This document shows, in pieces, positions 1 through 8,499 of a DNA stretch of 64,000 nucleotides. Origin of the DNA: Actinostola sp. cb2023 (Eukaryota; Cnidaria; Anthozoa; Actiniaria; Actinostolidae); NCBI GenBank assembly GCA_033675265.1, contig JAUJYZ010000222.1:883339-947338 (forward strand), in the 5' to 3' direction. How positions within the stretch are numbered: position 1 is the stretch's first letter; every line of letters begins with the position of its first letter. The notes under the pieces are model-generated. The model ran no database searches and was not told the DNA's origin. It saw only the letters and a list, made by a program, of their open reading frames with translations. Made by a program: the position numbers and the translations under genes.

Positions 1-740
1 TTGTCTTCACCTTGAAATGTCACTAAATTGTTCATGACCCCAATGAATGCTTCCAGCAATGAATAAAGTTGCATTTGACATCATGGATTTGTAGAAAATG
101 AACACTTTCCTGGCTTGAATCAGCGAAAAATAAACGATACTCAATATTAAAATCGATTGAACGTGTTGTGAGTGTGCGCTGATCAAAAGTACCGTGGCTC
201 ACAAACATCATCTCCACAAACTCCGTGAAATGCAGTCGAGATTCTCGTTGCATCCACATAAGTGCCCAGATCCCACACGACCAAACATGACACAGGAACT
301 CCGTCAAGATTAGTTTCGCTGCTCGCCTGGCGGCTCGCAGCAATTATTATTATTATTATTATTATTATATGTACATGTCATAAATGTAGAATCCTGCTAG
401 AACTGATTTTGTTTGACTGTGAAAGTAACTGAATCCTTGCTGTAAATGTGCTGTGTGCCCTGGTTTTTCACAGTCATACAAACTCTACTCTATCTTGAAC
501 ACAGGACAAAGACAAACAGTTCAAGATAGTGTACAATGTAGTTCTAAAGAGCAAGGTCCATATCCATTCCACGTCTAAAGCAAAGGGATATATAAAGTGT
601 ATATACATTTCTTTTGGAGAGAGCTGGGAGTTTGAGATAGCTGAGGTTGAGATACATGTAGCAGAGGTCTACTCTAGTATTTTAGATATCACAAGATGAA
701 CAGGATTCGTAAAGTAACTGCAACTGAGAACTCATGTGAT
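1..740. other. No recognised gene; short ATT microsatellite
   Basis: One minus-strand open frame of 103 codons (32-343) is present. It has no motif I recognise and its composition is like the surrounding DNA. A short (ATT)n run lies at about 343-367. Nothing else can be supported here. Confidence 0.5.
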
Positions 741-806
741 GACCGAGGTCTTAGTGACCAGTTAGAGCACCTGACTAGGAGGTCATGGTTCAATTCCCAT
801 CTGCAC
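741..806 (+). repeat. tRNA-related SINE-like segment
   Basis: The stretch contains a D-arm-like GACCAGTTAGAGC and a B-box-like GGTTCAATTCC flanked by ATGG/CCAT, the stem expected of a T arm. No acceptor stem pairs across the ends, so this is not an intact tRNA gene. It reads best as the tRNA-derived head of a SINE or a decayed tRNA pseudogene. Confidence 0.35.
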
Positions 807-942
807 TCAGAGTCTTTATTTATGCTTCATGAAACACTATAAATTACCTTACAAACTACGTATTACCAAGCGACAAATTACTTTATAACTTATGAACAGG
901 ATTGTTTTTCCACATACTAGCATTCATTCAGGCATATCTCAC

Positions 943-1062
943 CTTGTACAATGACCTTAATTGAACCATTCTGTGATGCTTGTCCCACTCCATTAGAAGG
1001 AAAGCATTCATATTCACCAGCATCTGAACACTTTGCCTTTGATATAGAGACATTTGTATTTT
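943..1062 (-). CDS. Immunoglobulin-domain exon (C-terminal half of an Ig fold)
   Basis: A 120-bp exon on the minus strand, bounded by an acceptor ending TTTTAG and a donor starting GTGAG. Both borders are phase 1. It encodes 39 whole codons including the SDAGEYEC signature (Asp-x-Gly-x-Tyr-x-Cys), the F-strand cysteine of an Ig domain, followed by a G-strand ending KVIVQ. The first half of the domain must be on another exon, since no partner cysteine or tryptophan is present here. Phase 1-1 borders are the rule for extracellular Ig modules. It shares phase and style with the Ig exon at 4838-5074 on the same strand, about 3.8 kb upstream in gene sense, so both may belong to one cell-surface or adhesion gene. 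No transmembrane or signal exon was found in the window. Confidence 0.65.
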
Positions 1063-1154
1063 CTAAAACAATAGAACTAGTACATTTAGTACATTACATA
1101 GATCTATGTACTGTACATTTCAGATTGTCGTTGATTCTATTGATTTTCTGAGTA

Positions 1155-1735
1155 CAAATGGCTACAGTTAATGCTGATGACGATAGCTACATTTAGTGGT
1201 GGTGATGATGATAACATAATGATGCTGATGACAGCTAGTGGTTGATACTAATGGTGATGCTGCTGCTGATAATGATAGCTAGTGGTGATGATGATGGTGA
1301 TGCTGATAGCTAGTGGTGATGATGCTGATGATAGCTAGTGATGATACTGATGATAGCTAGTGATGATGATGCTGATGATAGCTAGTGATGATGCTGATGA
1401 TAGCTAGTGATGATGCTGATGATAGCTAGTGATGATGCTGATGATAGCTAGTGATGATGCTGATGATAGCTAGTGATGATGCTGATGATAGCTAGTGATG
1501 ATGCTGATGATAGCTAGTGATGATGCTGATGATAGCTAGTGATGATGCTGTGATAGCTAGTGATGATGCTGGTGATAGCTAGTGATGATGCTGATGATAG
1601 CTAGTGATGATGCTGATGATAGCTAGTGATGATGCTGATGATAGCTAGTGATGATGCTGATGATAGCTAGTGATGATGCTGATGATAGCTAGTGATGATG
1701 CTGATGACAGCTAGTGGTGATAATAATGGTGCAGG
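1155..1735 (+). repeat. Minisatellite, about 21-22 bp unit (AGCTAGTGATGATGCTGATG)
   Basis: More than 20 tandem copies of a unit near AGCTAGTGATGATGCTGATG plus AT. Outer copies diverge to AGCTAGTGGTGATGATGATG; the core around 1370-1700 is nearly uniform. It lies in the presumed 3' side of the Ig exon at 943-1062. GAT-rich simple sequence continues in patches to about 2040. Confidence 0.9.
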
Positions 1736-2188
1736 TTACTAGTGATAGTCAAGTACAGGTAGATTGAAGCCACGCCACCAGTAAACTTTGGCAACTAACT
1801 TTCAAAATCAGCACCGCCCACTTTGTCAGTTCTGGCCTACTGAGTTTTACATGCTTATGCCACATACCCCATGGGACCATCTGCCTGCTGAAGCTCCTAG
1901 TGATGATGATGATTGATGAACAATGATAGAGATGACAATGATAACCATTGTACAAGTAGGATGATTATGGTGATCATATATAGTGATGATGATTCAGTCA
2001 TGATGATGATGATACGTCATGATGATGATGATACAGTCACACAATGTAAACAAAAACAGAACAATAATAAATGTTAGTAAATAATTCCATTTGCCTTTAC
2101 CTTTATATTTTATTATTTTTTGTCCATATAGTTTTACTGACTGCTGGAACTGCGTCTATGATACAACTTAATAATATATTCTGTCCAG

Positions 2189-2263
2189 GAATAATTGTTA
2201 CAGTCCTAGAAGGTAAGACTAATGTGACTTTTGGGGGATCTGAAAATAATAAATATATTGATT
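2189..2263 (+). pseudogene. Relic Ig-domain exon on the opposite strand
   Basis: Directly after a CTGTCCAG acceptor, the plus strand reads GIIVTVLEGKTNVTF. This is the A-to-B strand start of an Ig domain and matches the start of the exon at 4838-5074 (TIVKVLEGETATLNC) in wording and in phase (two bases, then codons). The expected B-strand cysteine is replaced and the frame ends soon in a TGA within a GATT repeat, with no C-strand tryptophan. I infer a duplicated, inverted and truncated copy of a neighbouring Ig exon. Confidence 0.45.
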
Positions 2264-2562
2264 GATTGATTGATTTATCATATTCATTAATAAATAATTT
2301 ATGAGGAAATCACAACCGTAAATCGGATACAAAATCGTCTTCAATTGCATAGACTTTGATTGTCTCGGCCAAACTTACTCAAGCATGTTAAGGCCTGGGT
2401 CTCCAGAGGGAATCGACCCTCCATGTAGATTTAATATCTTTCGCTTAAAAAAGCAGGTTTGTGTTTGAATCTGCATGATTTTCATGTCGTATACGATGCC
2501 AGGAATTGCTTCATGTAAAGGATCTGGACATGTTTTGGTACAGTAGTGATATCGGTTGGTTG

Positions 2563-2889
2563 TCACGTGACCATAAACCCACCAAAAATAACATAAAAAT
2601 ACGGGCCGACTTTATCACGTTTATTACCAAGCATTTTTGGTGTTAAATCATTAAGCCCGTTGAAACAAACAATAATCCGTGTGGAATGGATGTCTACAGA
2701 TTTGTGGTACTGAGAAAAATTAAACATAAAATTGAAAAACATGGTCACGTGACCTGTTTTATCGATTATCTCCCAAACAAGCAACGAGGGACAACCATTC
2801 CAGGCAGAATTGAAAAGATCTCTACAAATGTCATTCATTAATGCGTTATTGATCATTCCTAGAAAAGTTTCTATATGGCCCATTTTCAA
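2563..2889 (-). other. 108-codon ORF shared by both copies of element A
   Basis: This frame and the one at 58382-58708 differ at 7 of 108 residues. I see no domain motif. The paired nucleotide differences (about a dozen by eye) include many that change residues, which does not suggest purifying selection. It may be only a chance open frame in a young repeat. Confidence 0.2.
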
Positions 2890-3045
2890 CTGAATTTCTT
2901 AAAACTTCAAGACCACATGGTCGGTCATGTGACACACCTTATACCATCATCACCACTAAATTTTAAAAACTTCAAGGGACTAAAGCATTTGGCCAAGTTT
3001 TATTCTCTATCATTCTTTCTGTAGTAAATAAAATCGTGATTTTAT

Positions 3046-4614
3046 GCTAACAAGACGCTCTGAATGAGCGTACACTTGGGCATTATGACAAGGACAATGT
3101 CAGTTGCGTGACGAGGGACCTGACAATGACTGACAGTTGCGTGACGAGGGAGACTATGTTTAATGTATATGTGCCGGAGAATAGATAAAGATATCCGATT
3201 CGTACGACGGTACATGCACTCCATTATAACTCTCTCTTTGACATACAAAAATACTATTTTAAACAGCATTTTAACACAATTAAAAATATAAACAGAATGT
3301 AAACAAGGATTGACTTCATTTTCGCCTCAGGACCCTCAGATTTGTGTTCTTCTTGATGCGATTTCAAAGTTGTTTTCTCACCTTTGGATTTATCCATGTT
3401 TGAATCACACTTCTGAATCAGTACATCTGGCTTCAAGTTGTGGTATACATGCTTGGCTAGGCAGTACTCAGTTGAGTTCACATTTATGTCAACATTAGAG
3501 TTCACTTGTATTATAGTTTTTGAGTTCATTTGATTTGCTTTTGACTTTGAGTTCATTTGATTTGCTTTTGACTTTGAGAACTTGATTACCTTTTGACTTT
3601 GAGTTCAATTGATTTGATTTTGATGAGTTCGTGTAAAGGCCCTGTCGAAAACGCTCAACATCTTTTAGAGTTGGCCCACACGAATCGGCGTATGCGTTTG
3701 TATGTGAGAGCGTATTTAAGAAGAACTGATGGATGGCTTGCCTTGGATACAACATAATTTCTCTTCTGCACAGGTCAACTGCTTCTTTCACTTCTAGTCG
3801 TCGAAGACCATGACTTAGCACTATCTCAGTATCTGCCCTGAGCGAAGAATACTTCGGATTTAGTTCGATATACGCTCGGAAACTATTTGATCCGTTTATT
3901 GAGCGAATCATACTTTCGGATTTAGTTCGATAGGCGTTCGGAAAATATTCGACCCGTTTGTGGCGCCATGAATATGCAACCTCAAGTGACCTCAAGTACG
4001 TTTAAAGATGTACCATATACGTACCTCGAACAGTCGGAGATCTTTATCGATGCTCATCGACACAAATAATTTCTCTCGTCACGCAAAGCGAGATTAGCTA
4101 TCAAAACAAAATCTACTGGAAAATCAAACCCTCACTCTCTAGCTTCAGATCCCGAAACGTCGAGTTTGGAATCAAGTTCGAGTTTGGGTTCAAGTTACGG
4201 TTCGAACGTCGAATAAAATAAACATCCATCATTATATATATCTGAGATGTGTTTCGTATAAGGGAATGCCGAAACGTCGAGTTTGGAATCGAATTCGAGT
4301 TTGAGTTACGGTTCGAGTTATGGTCCGTATTCGTTCTTCGACATAACGTATATATCGTGAATTTGTTGAAATTTACTTTGATAAAATCTCTAACTCAATT
4401 CAAACTCGATCATTCATGACTCCCATAATATAACATCCAGACTATGATCTGGCGAAGCCGGCTCGCATGGCAAAACTCGAGAAGCTCACATACTTCACAT
4501 TGTGATGTACCGATATGATCAAATACTTCGCATTCCGTGGCCTAACAAAACAAAAAAAATAATAATAAAAAGAAAGTCCATTTTATAACTCGGGCTTCCT
4601 TCGGAAGGGCCCGA
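3046..4614 (+). mobile_element. 'Element B' copy 1, inserted in element A
   Basis: It begins CAAGACGCTCTGAATGAGCG (a small terminal hairpin) and ends with the hairpin CTCGGGCTTCC-TTC-GGAAGGGCCCGAG, flanked by TAA on each side (probable 3-bp target duplication). Copy 2 at 38757-39692 shares both ends and the flanking TAA. Internally, GACGAGGGAGACTATG near 3145 is the complement of sequence near 4070, forming a subterminal inverted repeat. Copy 1 carries an extra tract of minus-strand open frames (3254-3995) that copy 2 lacks. Confidence 0.7.
3495..3995 (-). CDS. Unrecognised 166-codon ORF inside element B
   Basis: The frame opens with a mixed-composition segment, including RREIMLYPRQAIHQFFLNTL. 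It then becomes a low-complexity tail of repeated KSKSNELK-type units, encoded by a degenerate tandem repeat of roughly 27 bp (plus strand GAGTTCATTTGATTTGCTTT). I do not recognise the first 110 residues. Copy 2 of element B does not carry it, so it could be a captured host fragment, an element protein, or non-coding. Confidence 0.25.
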   Translation of the reverse strand: MRSLEVAYSWRHKRVEYFPNAYRTKSESMIRSINGSNSFRAYIELNPKYSSLRADTEIVLSHGLRRLEVKEAVDLCRREIMLYPRQAIHQFFLNTLSHTNAYADSCGPTLKDVERFRQGLYTNSSKSNQLNSKSKGNQVLKVKSKSNELKVKSKSNELKNYNTSEL

Positions 4615-4837
4615 GTAATTAGGCACAAGATCCATCATGCCTTAACATGCTTGAGTAAATACTTGTATCATGAAAATTATAGTATAACATGATTTTATCA
4701 CATCTATGCATATGATAAGTAACATAAAAAATTATGTAATATTCGCAAAGTTATGTACTATATGGGAATTAAAATGTCAAGCACAGTAATTCCCATACAG
4801 TACGGCTGCTCATATTGTATCTAATACAAAAACTTAC

Positions 4838-5074
4838 ATTGTATAACAAGTTGAATGGACTCATTAATTGGTGATGAACCATTGATAGTATAACTACATA
4901 TATATGTACTTGATAAACTTCGATTAGTGTTTGGTAATACCAGGGTACTGGTGTTGTGTTGTATATGTTGTGGTCCATCTTTATGAAACCATCTAAAGGA
5001 AACCTGTCCAGTTAATGTCTTGTTGGTGCAGTTCAACGTTGCAGTCTCTCCTTCTAATACTTTGACAATGGTTT
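4838..5074 (-). CDS. Immunoglobulin-domain exon (complete Ig fold)
   Basis: A 237-bp exon on the minus strand with acceptor TTTCCAG and donor GTAAGT, phase 1 at both ends (two bases, 78 codons, one base). It opens TIVKVLEGETATLNC with the B-strand cysteine, has the C-strand tryptophan in FRWFHKDG, and the F-strand Tyr-x-Cys in STYICSY, ending in a G strand SIQLVIQ. Several N-x-S/T sites (NKT, NTS, NRS, NGS, NES) suggest a glycosylated extracellular domain. The whole domain sits on one exon, unlike the half-domain exon at 943-1062. Proteins made this way include cell-adhesion molecules, RPTPs and receptor kinases; the sequence here does not decide between them. A Ty3/Gypsy element inserted 267 bp upstream in gene sense, in the presumed intron. 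Confidence 0.75.
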
Positions 5075-5340
5075 CTGGAAATTGAACAAAAGTTAGAGTC
5101 TGAAGTGCACTCATATAGTACACCGATATACACTCAAGACGTCACAATGAAGCAATCTCACAGTAATGTTATGCTACAGTAATGTTATGTTATAGTTTTC
5201 ATAGTTCATATTGTATTTTTACATGTTCGTATTTTGAACTCGAGCTTTTGCTCTTTGCGTTAATGTAAACGATTAATTATTGATTGATTGATTTAACGTC
5301 ACTGCAGCAAACATCAGCAGTGTAAGTCATGATCATTGTG

Positions 5341-5501
5341 TGTAATGTTATTTGCTTGTTGATGGAACATATACTACGATTAGAACAGATTCAGAAAGAA
5401 CATCTTTATTCTGTTATGCGTAGCCATCTTGAAGCATGTGAACGGGCTATCTAATTTACATAAAGAAACCGGAAGTGAATGTACCGGAAGTAACTATTAC
5501 A
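5341..5501 (-). repeat. 3' LTR of the Gypsy element
   Basis: 161 bp, identical to 6777-6937. The sense strand holds AATAAA within CAGAATAAAG, a fitting poly(A) signal, and TG...CA ends. Confidence 0.9.
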
Positions 5502-5518
5502 TCTCCTTCTTTCTCTTG
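5502..5518 (-). other. Polypurine tract of the Gypsy element
   Basis: On the minus strand the bases directly before the 3' LTR read AAGAGAAAGAAGGAGA, a purine run in the place where plus-strand DNA priming starts in LTR retroelements. Confidence 0.75.
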
Positions 5519-5576
5519 TTAGGAAAATATCAACTGTAACAATGTTATGAAATAAACAAGTGTTAATGTTTATACA

Positions 5577-6776
5577 TTAAAGGTCTAGTCTTTCAGGCGA
5601 TTTTCTAACACGTGTCGATCGCCTCAACTCTGTGGTTTGGGGTTCACTAGATTGTTCAACCGTGCTAACAATGTCATTGTTCAGATCTTGATTAAGTGTA
5701 GTTGGCACGCATGGTACATCAGTAGCTGCATTGTCAGTGTCTCTAGGTACATTACCTACATTTGTAAATGTTTCACCAGTGCGGTGTAAATGTCGTCGGT
5801 TCCTTCGTAGAACATTTCCGCTTTCCATGGCGACCATGTAAGAACGAGGGTGTATGGTTGCATCCTTGATGATACCTTGCTGCCATGTGTGTGTTTGGGG
5901 GTTGAGCACACGAACTTGTTCGTTAGGATAGAGTGGTGATAAGGACTTGGCTGTCTTATCGTAGACAAATCTCTGTTTGTCTTGTCTTTCCTGCAATTTG
6001 CTGTTTATATATCCATCAGCTGATAGTCCAACATTTGCTTTAGAGATTGCTGGTAAATTGGTCTTATAGACACGCGAGTTTAGTAATTCTGCTGGTGATG
6101 ATAAGGTATGATCGAGTGGCGTTGTTCTGAGACATAACATAGCTAAATGAGGGTCTGCACCTGACTCCTTGCATTTTTGTAGCAGATTTTTTACTGTTTG
6201 TACGTTGCGCTCTATGAAGCCATTAGCTTGTGGGTAATATGGTGATGTTGTTACATGATCAAAACCATAAGTGTTGCTAAACTTCTGAAATACCTCAGAT
6301 GTAAACTGTGTGTCATTTCCTGTAATCAACTTGTCTGGAATTCCATGTTCTTCAAACATACCCTTCATGTGTGCAATGGTGGTGCTTGACTCACAGTTGG
6401 CAAGTTTACGTACTAAAGGGAATTTGCTGTAGTAGTCACATACTAGCAAGTAGTGTGAGTTATTCCAGTAAAATAGATCTGCTCCGAGAGTATGCCATGA
6501 TTTCTGCGGTACATCATGTGGAATCATGGGCTCTTTGGTGTTTTCTTTCTGATGACGCTGACAAGGTGCACATTGTTTCACCATAATATCAATATCTTGA
6601 TTGATATTAGGCCAAAACACTGAGCCTTTAGCATGTAGCTTACATTTTTCTGATCCTTGATGACCATAATGTAGTTGGTTTAGTACTTCAACTTGCACTG
6701 TCTTAGGAATTATAATCCTAAGTCCTTTCAGAATTATGCCGTCTGCGACAGTTAACTCATCCCACTTCTGACACCA
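5577..6776 (-). CDS. Ty3/Gypsy integrase fragment of pol
   Basis: The open frame runs 409 codons from an ATG at 6806 inside the 5' LTR. Its first 10 codons are LTR and the next 6 are the primer-binding site, so the integrase proper starts near WDELTVADG. Next come a zinc-binding HHCC region (LHYGHQG ... CAPCQ), a core with a first catalytic Asp in LGADLF, and a catalytic Glu in PQANGFIERNV. The C-terminal part includes RSYMVAMESGN. The usual second catalytic motif, Asp-Asn-Gly before a Gln-Phe, instead reads Gly-Asn-Asp-Thr-Gln-Phe, so the active-site Asp is displaced or lost. Integrases insert retroelement cDNA into chromosomes; this one is probably defective. The frame has no stops, unusual for an old relic, and fits a recent insertion. 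Confidence 0.88.
   Translation of the reverse strand, partial: WCQKWDELTVADGIILKGLRIIIPKTVQVEVLNQLHYGHQGSEKCKLHAKGSVFWPNINQDIDIMVKQCAPCQRHQKENTKEPMIPHDVPQKSWHTLGADLFYWNNSHYLLVCDYYSKFPLVRKLANCESSTTIAHMKGMFEEHGIPDKLITGNDTQFTSEVFQKFSNTYGFDHVTTSPYYPQANGFIERNVQTVKNLLQKCKESGADPHLAMLCLRTTPLDHTLSSPAELLNSRVYKTNLPAISKANVGLSADGYINSKLQERQDKQRFVYDKTAKSLSPLYPNEQVRVLNPQTHTWQQGIIKDATIHPRSYMVAMESGNVLRRNRRHLHRTGETFTNVGNVPRDTDNAATDVPCVPTTLNQDLNNDIVSTVEQSSEPQTTELRRSTRVRKSPERLDL
6759..6776 (-). other. Primer binding site
   Basis: TGGTGTCAGAAGTGGGAT abuts the 5' LTR on the minus strand. TGG at the start is typical, matching the CCA end of a primer tRNA. The downstream integrase frame continues from it without a break, placing the internal deletion joint here. 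Confidence 0.75.
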
Positions 6777-6937
6777 TGTAATGTTATTTGCTTGTTGATG
6801 GAACATATACTACGATTAGAACAGATTCAGAAAGAACATCTTTATTCTGTTATGCGTAGCCATCTTGAAGCATGTGAACGGGCTATCTAATTTACATAAA
6901 GAAACCGGAAGTGAATGTACCGGAAGTAACTATTACA
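6777..6937 (-). repeat. 5' LTR of the Gypsy element
   Basis: 161 bp, identical to the 3' copy. It supplies an ATG (6804-6806) that is in frame through the primer-binding site into the integrase. Confidence 0.9.
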
Positions 6938-7062
6938 TTGTGTGTCACATGATTGACATTTTCTTAAAGTTTTATTCCAAAGCTGGTGTGATATTAATGA
7001 CATTACCGAGTAATTAAAAAAATGACCAATGAGAGCAAAGAAAAAGTTATTGTTGAATTATA

Positions 7063-7100
7063 AACAAGACGCTCTGTAAGTGTTCACTCGGCAGTCTTCA
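7063..7100 (+). repeat. Fragment of element B (left end)
   Basis: AAACAAGACGCTCTG followed by a CACTCGG match resembles the left terminus of element B at 3046 and 38757. No right end was found nearby, so this is a stub or a divergent relative. Confidence 0.4.
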
Positions 7101-7950
7101 GCAATGAGCCTTTGAGTTTTCTCAACAGCACAGAGCACATGCGCCTGGGTATCCAGTTGGTGATTTGTGGCCATAAGAAATTCAACTCACTGTGCCACAG
7201 GCAACCCACCAAGTAATAATGACATCCCTATAAGATTACATGCTTTAAACACTTGTTCTTTATTACATTATTATTATTGTTATTACAAATTAATACAAAT
7301 GACTTAATTAGTCATGAAGTAAGCCAGACGCTGCCTGGACCAACTTTTGCTGTCACCGCTTAGAGGTGTCCATATTATTTATATAGTAAAACAGTGCAAC
7401 AGGTGTTCATCTTAGAGAGGTGTCCGTCTCAAATGGGTATCCGCATAGAGAGCATTGGACCGTATATTGAATATAACAAAGAAAAAGCCAACTAATGGTA
7501 AGTCATGTACACTAGGGTGCTGTTATCACTCTCAGACATCTTATCTACATCCTTGACTGTGGTATTTGTTTCTATCACAATAATTTCTTGTTTCATATTA
7601 CCTCCAGCACTAACACACATCTGTGACTATTAACTATGGCAATAAACTCTACTTGTATCAATGAAAGATGTTCTCCATGGTTTTAATGGTACCTTTGAGA
7701 GTAAAATATTGTACAGTAAGTGGTTTATATATAATGTGTTTTAGAATATTCTATAATGCTGTGGTCATGCAGTAATCGTGTTCAGTTTATTGCACTTATA
7801 GATTATTTATAAGACTGCACATGTACTTAATAAACATGTGTAACATGTGGTAACTATCTCTACATATCTAGATGTGGAACGTCTGAGTAGATTTTTAAAC
7901 AGCCGGCCCAAATTTTGTCCAATCTTTGAACATGCGTGTATACACCAATT

Positions 7951-8093
7951 CCGAACATGGTGACCAATTTGAATAACCATTGTTCTTTGACTGACTTGCC
8001 TCGTGTTCATGTGGAAACACAAAAGTGTTCTCACCTGTATGAGAGGCTGGTCAGTCAGGAACAATGGTTATTCAAATTGGTCGCCATGTTCAG
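7951..8093. repeat. Inverted repeat, arms about 44 bp
   Basis: CGAACATGGTGACCAATTTG at 7952 pairs with CAAATTGGTCGCCATGTTC near 8073. The arms 7951-7994 and 8051-8093 match except at about four positions and enclose a loop of about 56 bp. No target duplication stands out. It is a MITE-like hairpin or the core of a larger decayed element. Confidence 0.75.
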
Positions 8094-8447
8094 AATCAGT
8101 CTATTATGACCACAATTTTGTACTTGTAAGTTAACATACAAAGGTAAATTTAGAGCCAGAACAGATGGCTACTTTTGTCTGGACAGATGGTGGAATTACA
8201 CCACTTGCCATCTAGCTTCTGTTGAGATCCCTACAGTATTTGTACATTAGATTTCACTATTAACTTCAAGTTATCTAAAACATCAAAAAATATTCAAGAA
8301 ATGGGCATTATTCCAGTCATAACATATATAATCTATAAATAAATTAGAAATTTTACATTCTTCACGATAGAGTGATTTTATATATATTATACATAGTTAT
8401 AAATAATAAAATAATTAGTTATTGTATAGCAATCTTGTTGTTTTCAG

Positions 8448-8493
8448 CTTGATAGAATACGAGCTACAGCTGTAGAAAGTGAGAGTAAAATGG
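8448..8493 (+). CDS. Possible short internal exon
   Basis: Between GTTGTTTTCAG and GTAAGACTG the plus strand has an open frame LDRIRATAVESESKMG (46 bp, phase 0 in, phase 1 out). The charged pattern is like a coiled coil and both splice signals are good, but no partner exons were found. It could be chance. Confidence 0.2.
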
Positions 8494-8499
8494 GTAAGA

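Larger units (their letters stand above)
2381..4653 (+). mobile_element. DNA transposon 'element A' copy 1, carrying nested element B
   Basis: The ends are inverted repeats: CAAGCATGTTAAGG at 2381 and its complement CCTTAACATGCTTG ending at 4653. In this copy the inverted match extends outward to TTACT/AGTAA. The left 660 bp match element A copy 2 at 58202-58908 at about 95 percent by eye. The match breaks at 3045, after GATTTTATGCTAA, and resumes at about 4618 with TTAGGCACAAGA. The intervening 1.57 kb is element B. Superfamily not determined; it is non-autonomous as seen. Confidence 0.8.
5341..6937 (-). mobile_element. Internally deleted Ty3/Gypsy LTR retrotransposon (integrase only)
   Basis: Two 161-bp LTRs (5341-5501 and 6777-6937) read identical base for base. 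They begin TGTAAT and end ATTACA in both orientations. A 5-bp target duplication TTGTG lies at 5336-5340 and 6938-6942. In the minus sense the 5' LTR is followed at once by a tRNA-primer-binding-like TGGTGTCAGAAGTGGGAT (6759-6776), and the 3' LTR is preceded by a purine run (plus 5502-5518). Between them are only 1275 bp, holding an integrase frame. Gag, protease, reverse transcriptase and RNase H are absent, so the element depends on other copies for mobilisation. Confidence 0.92.
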
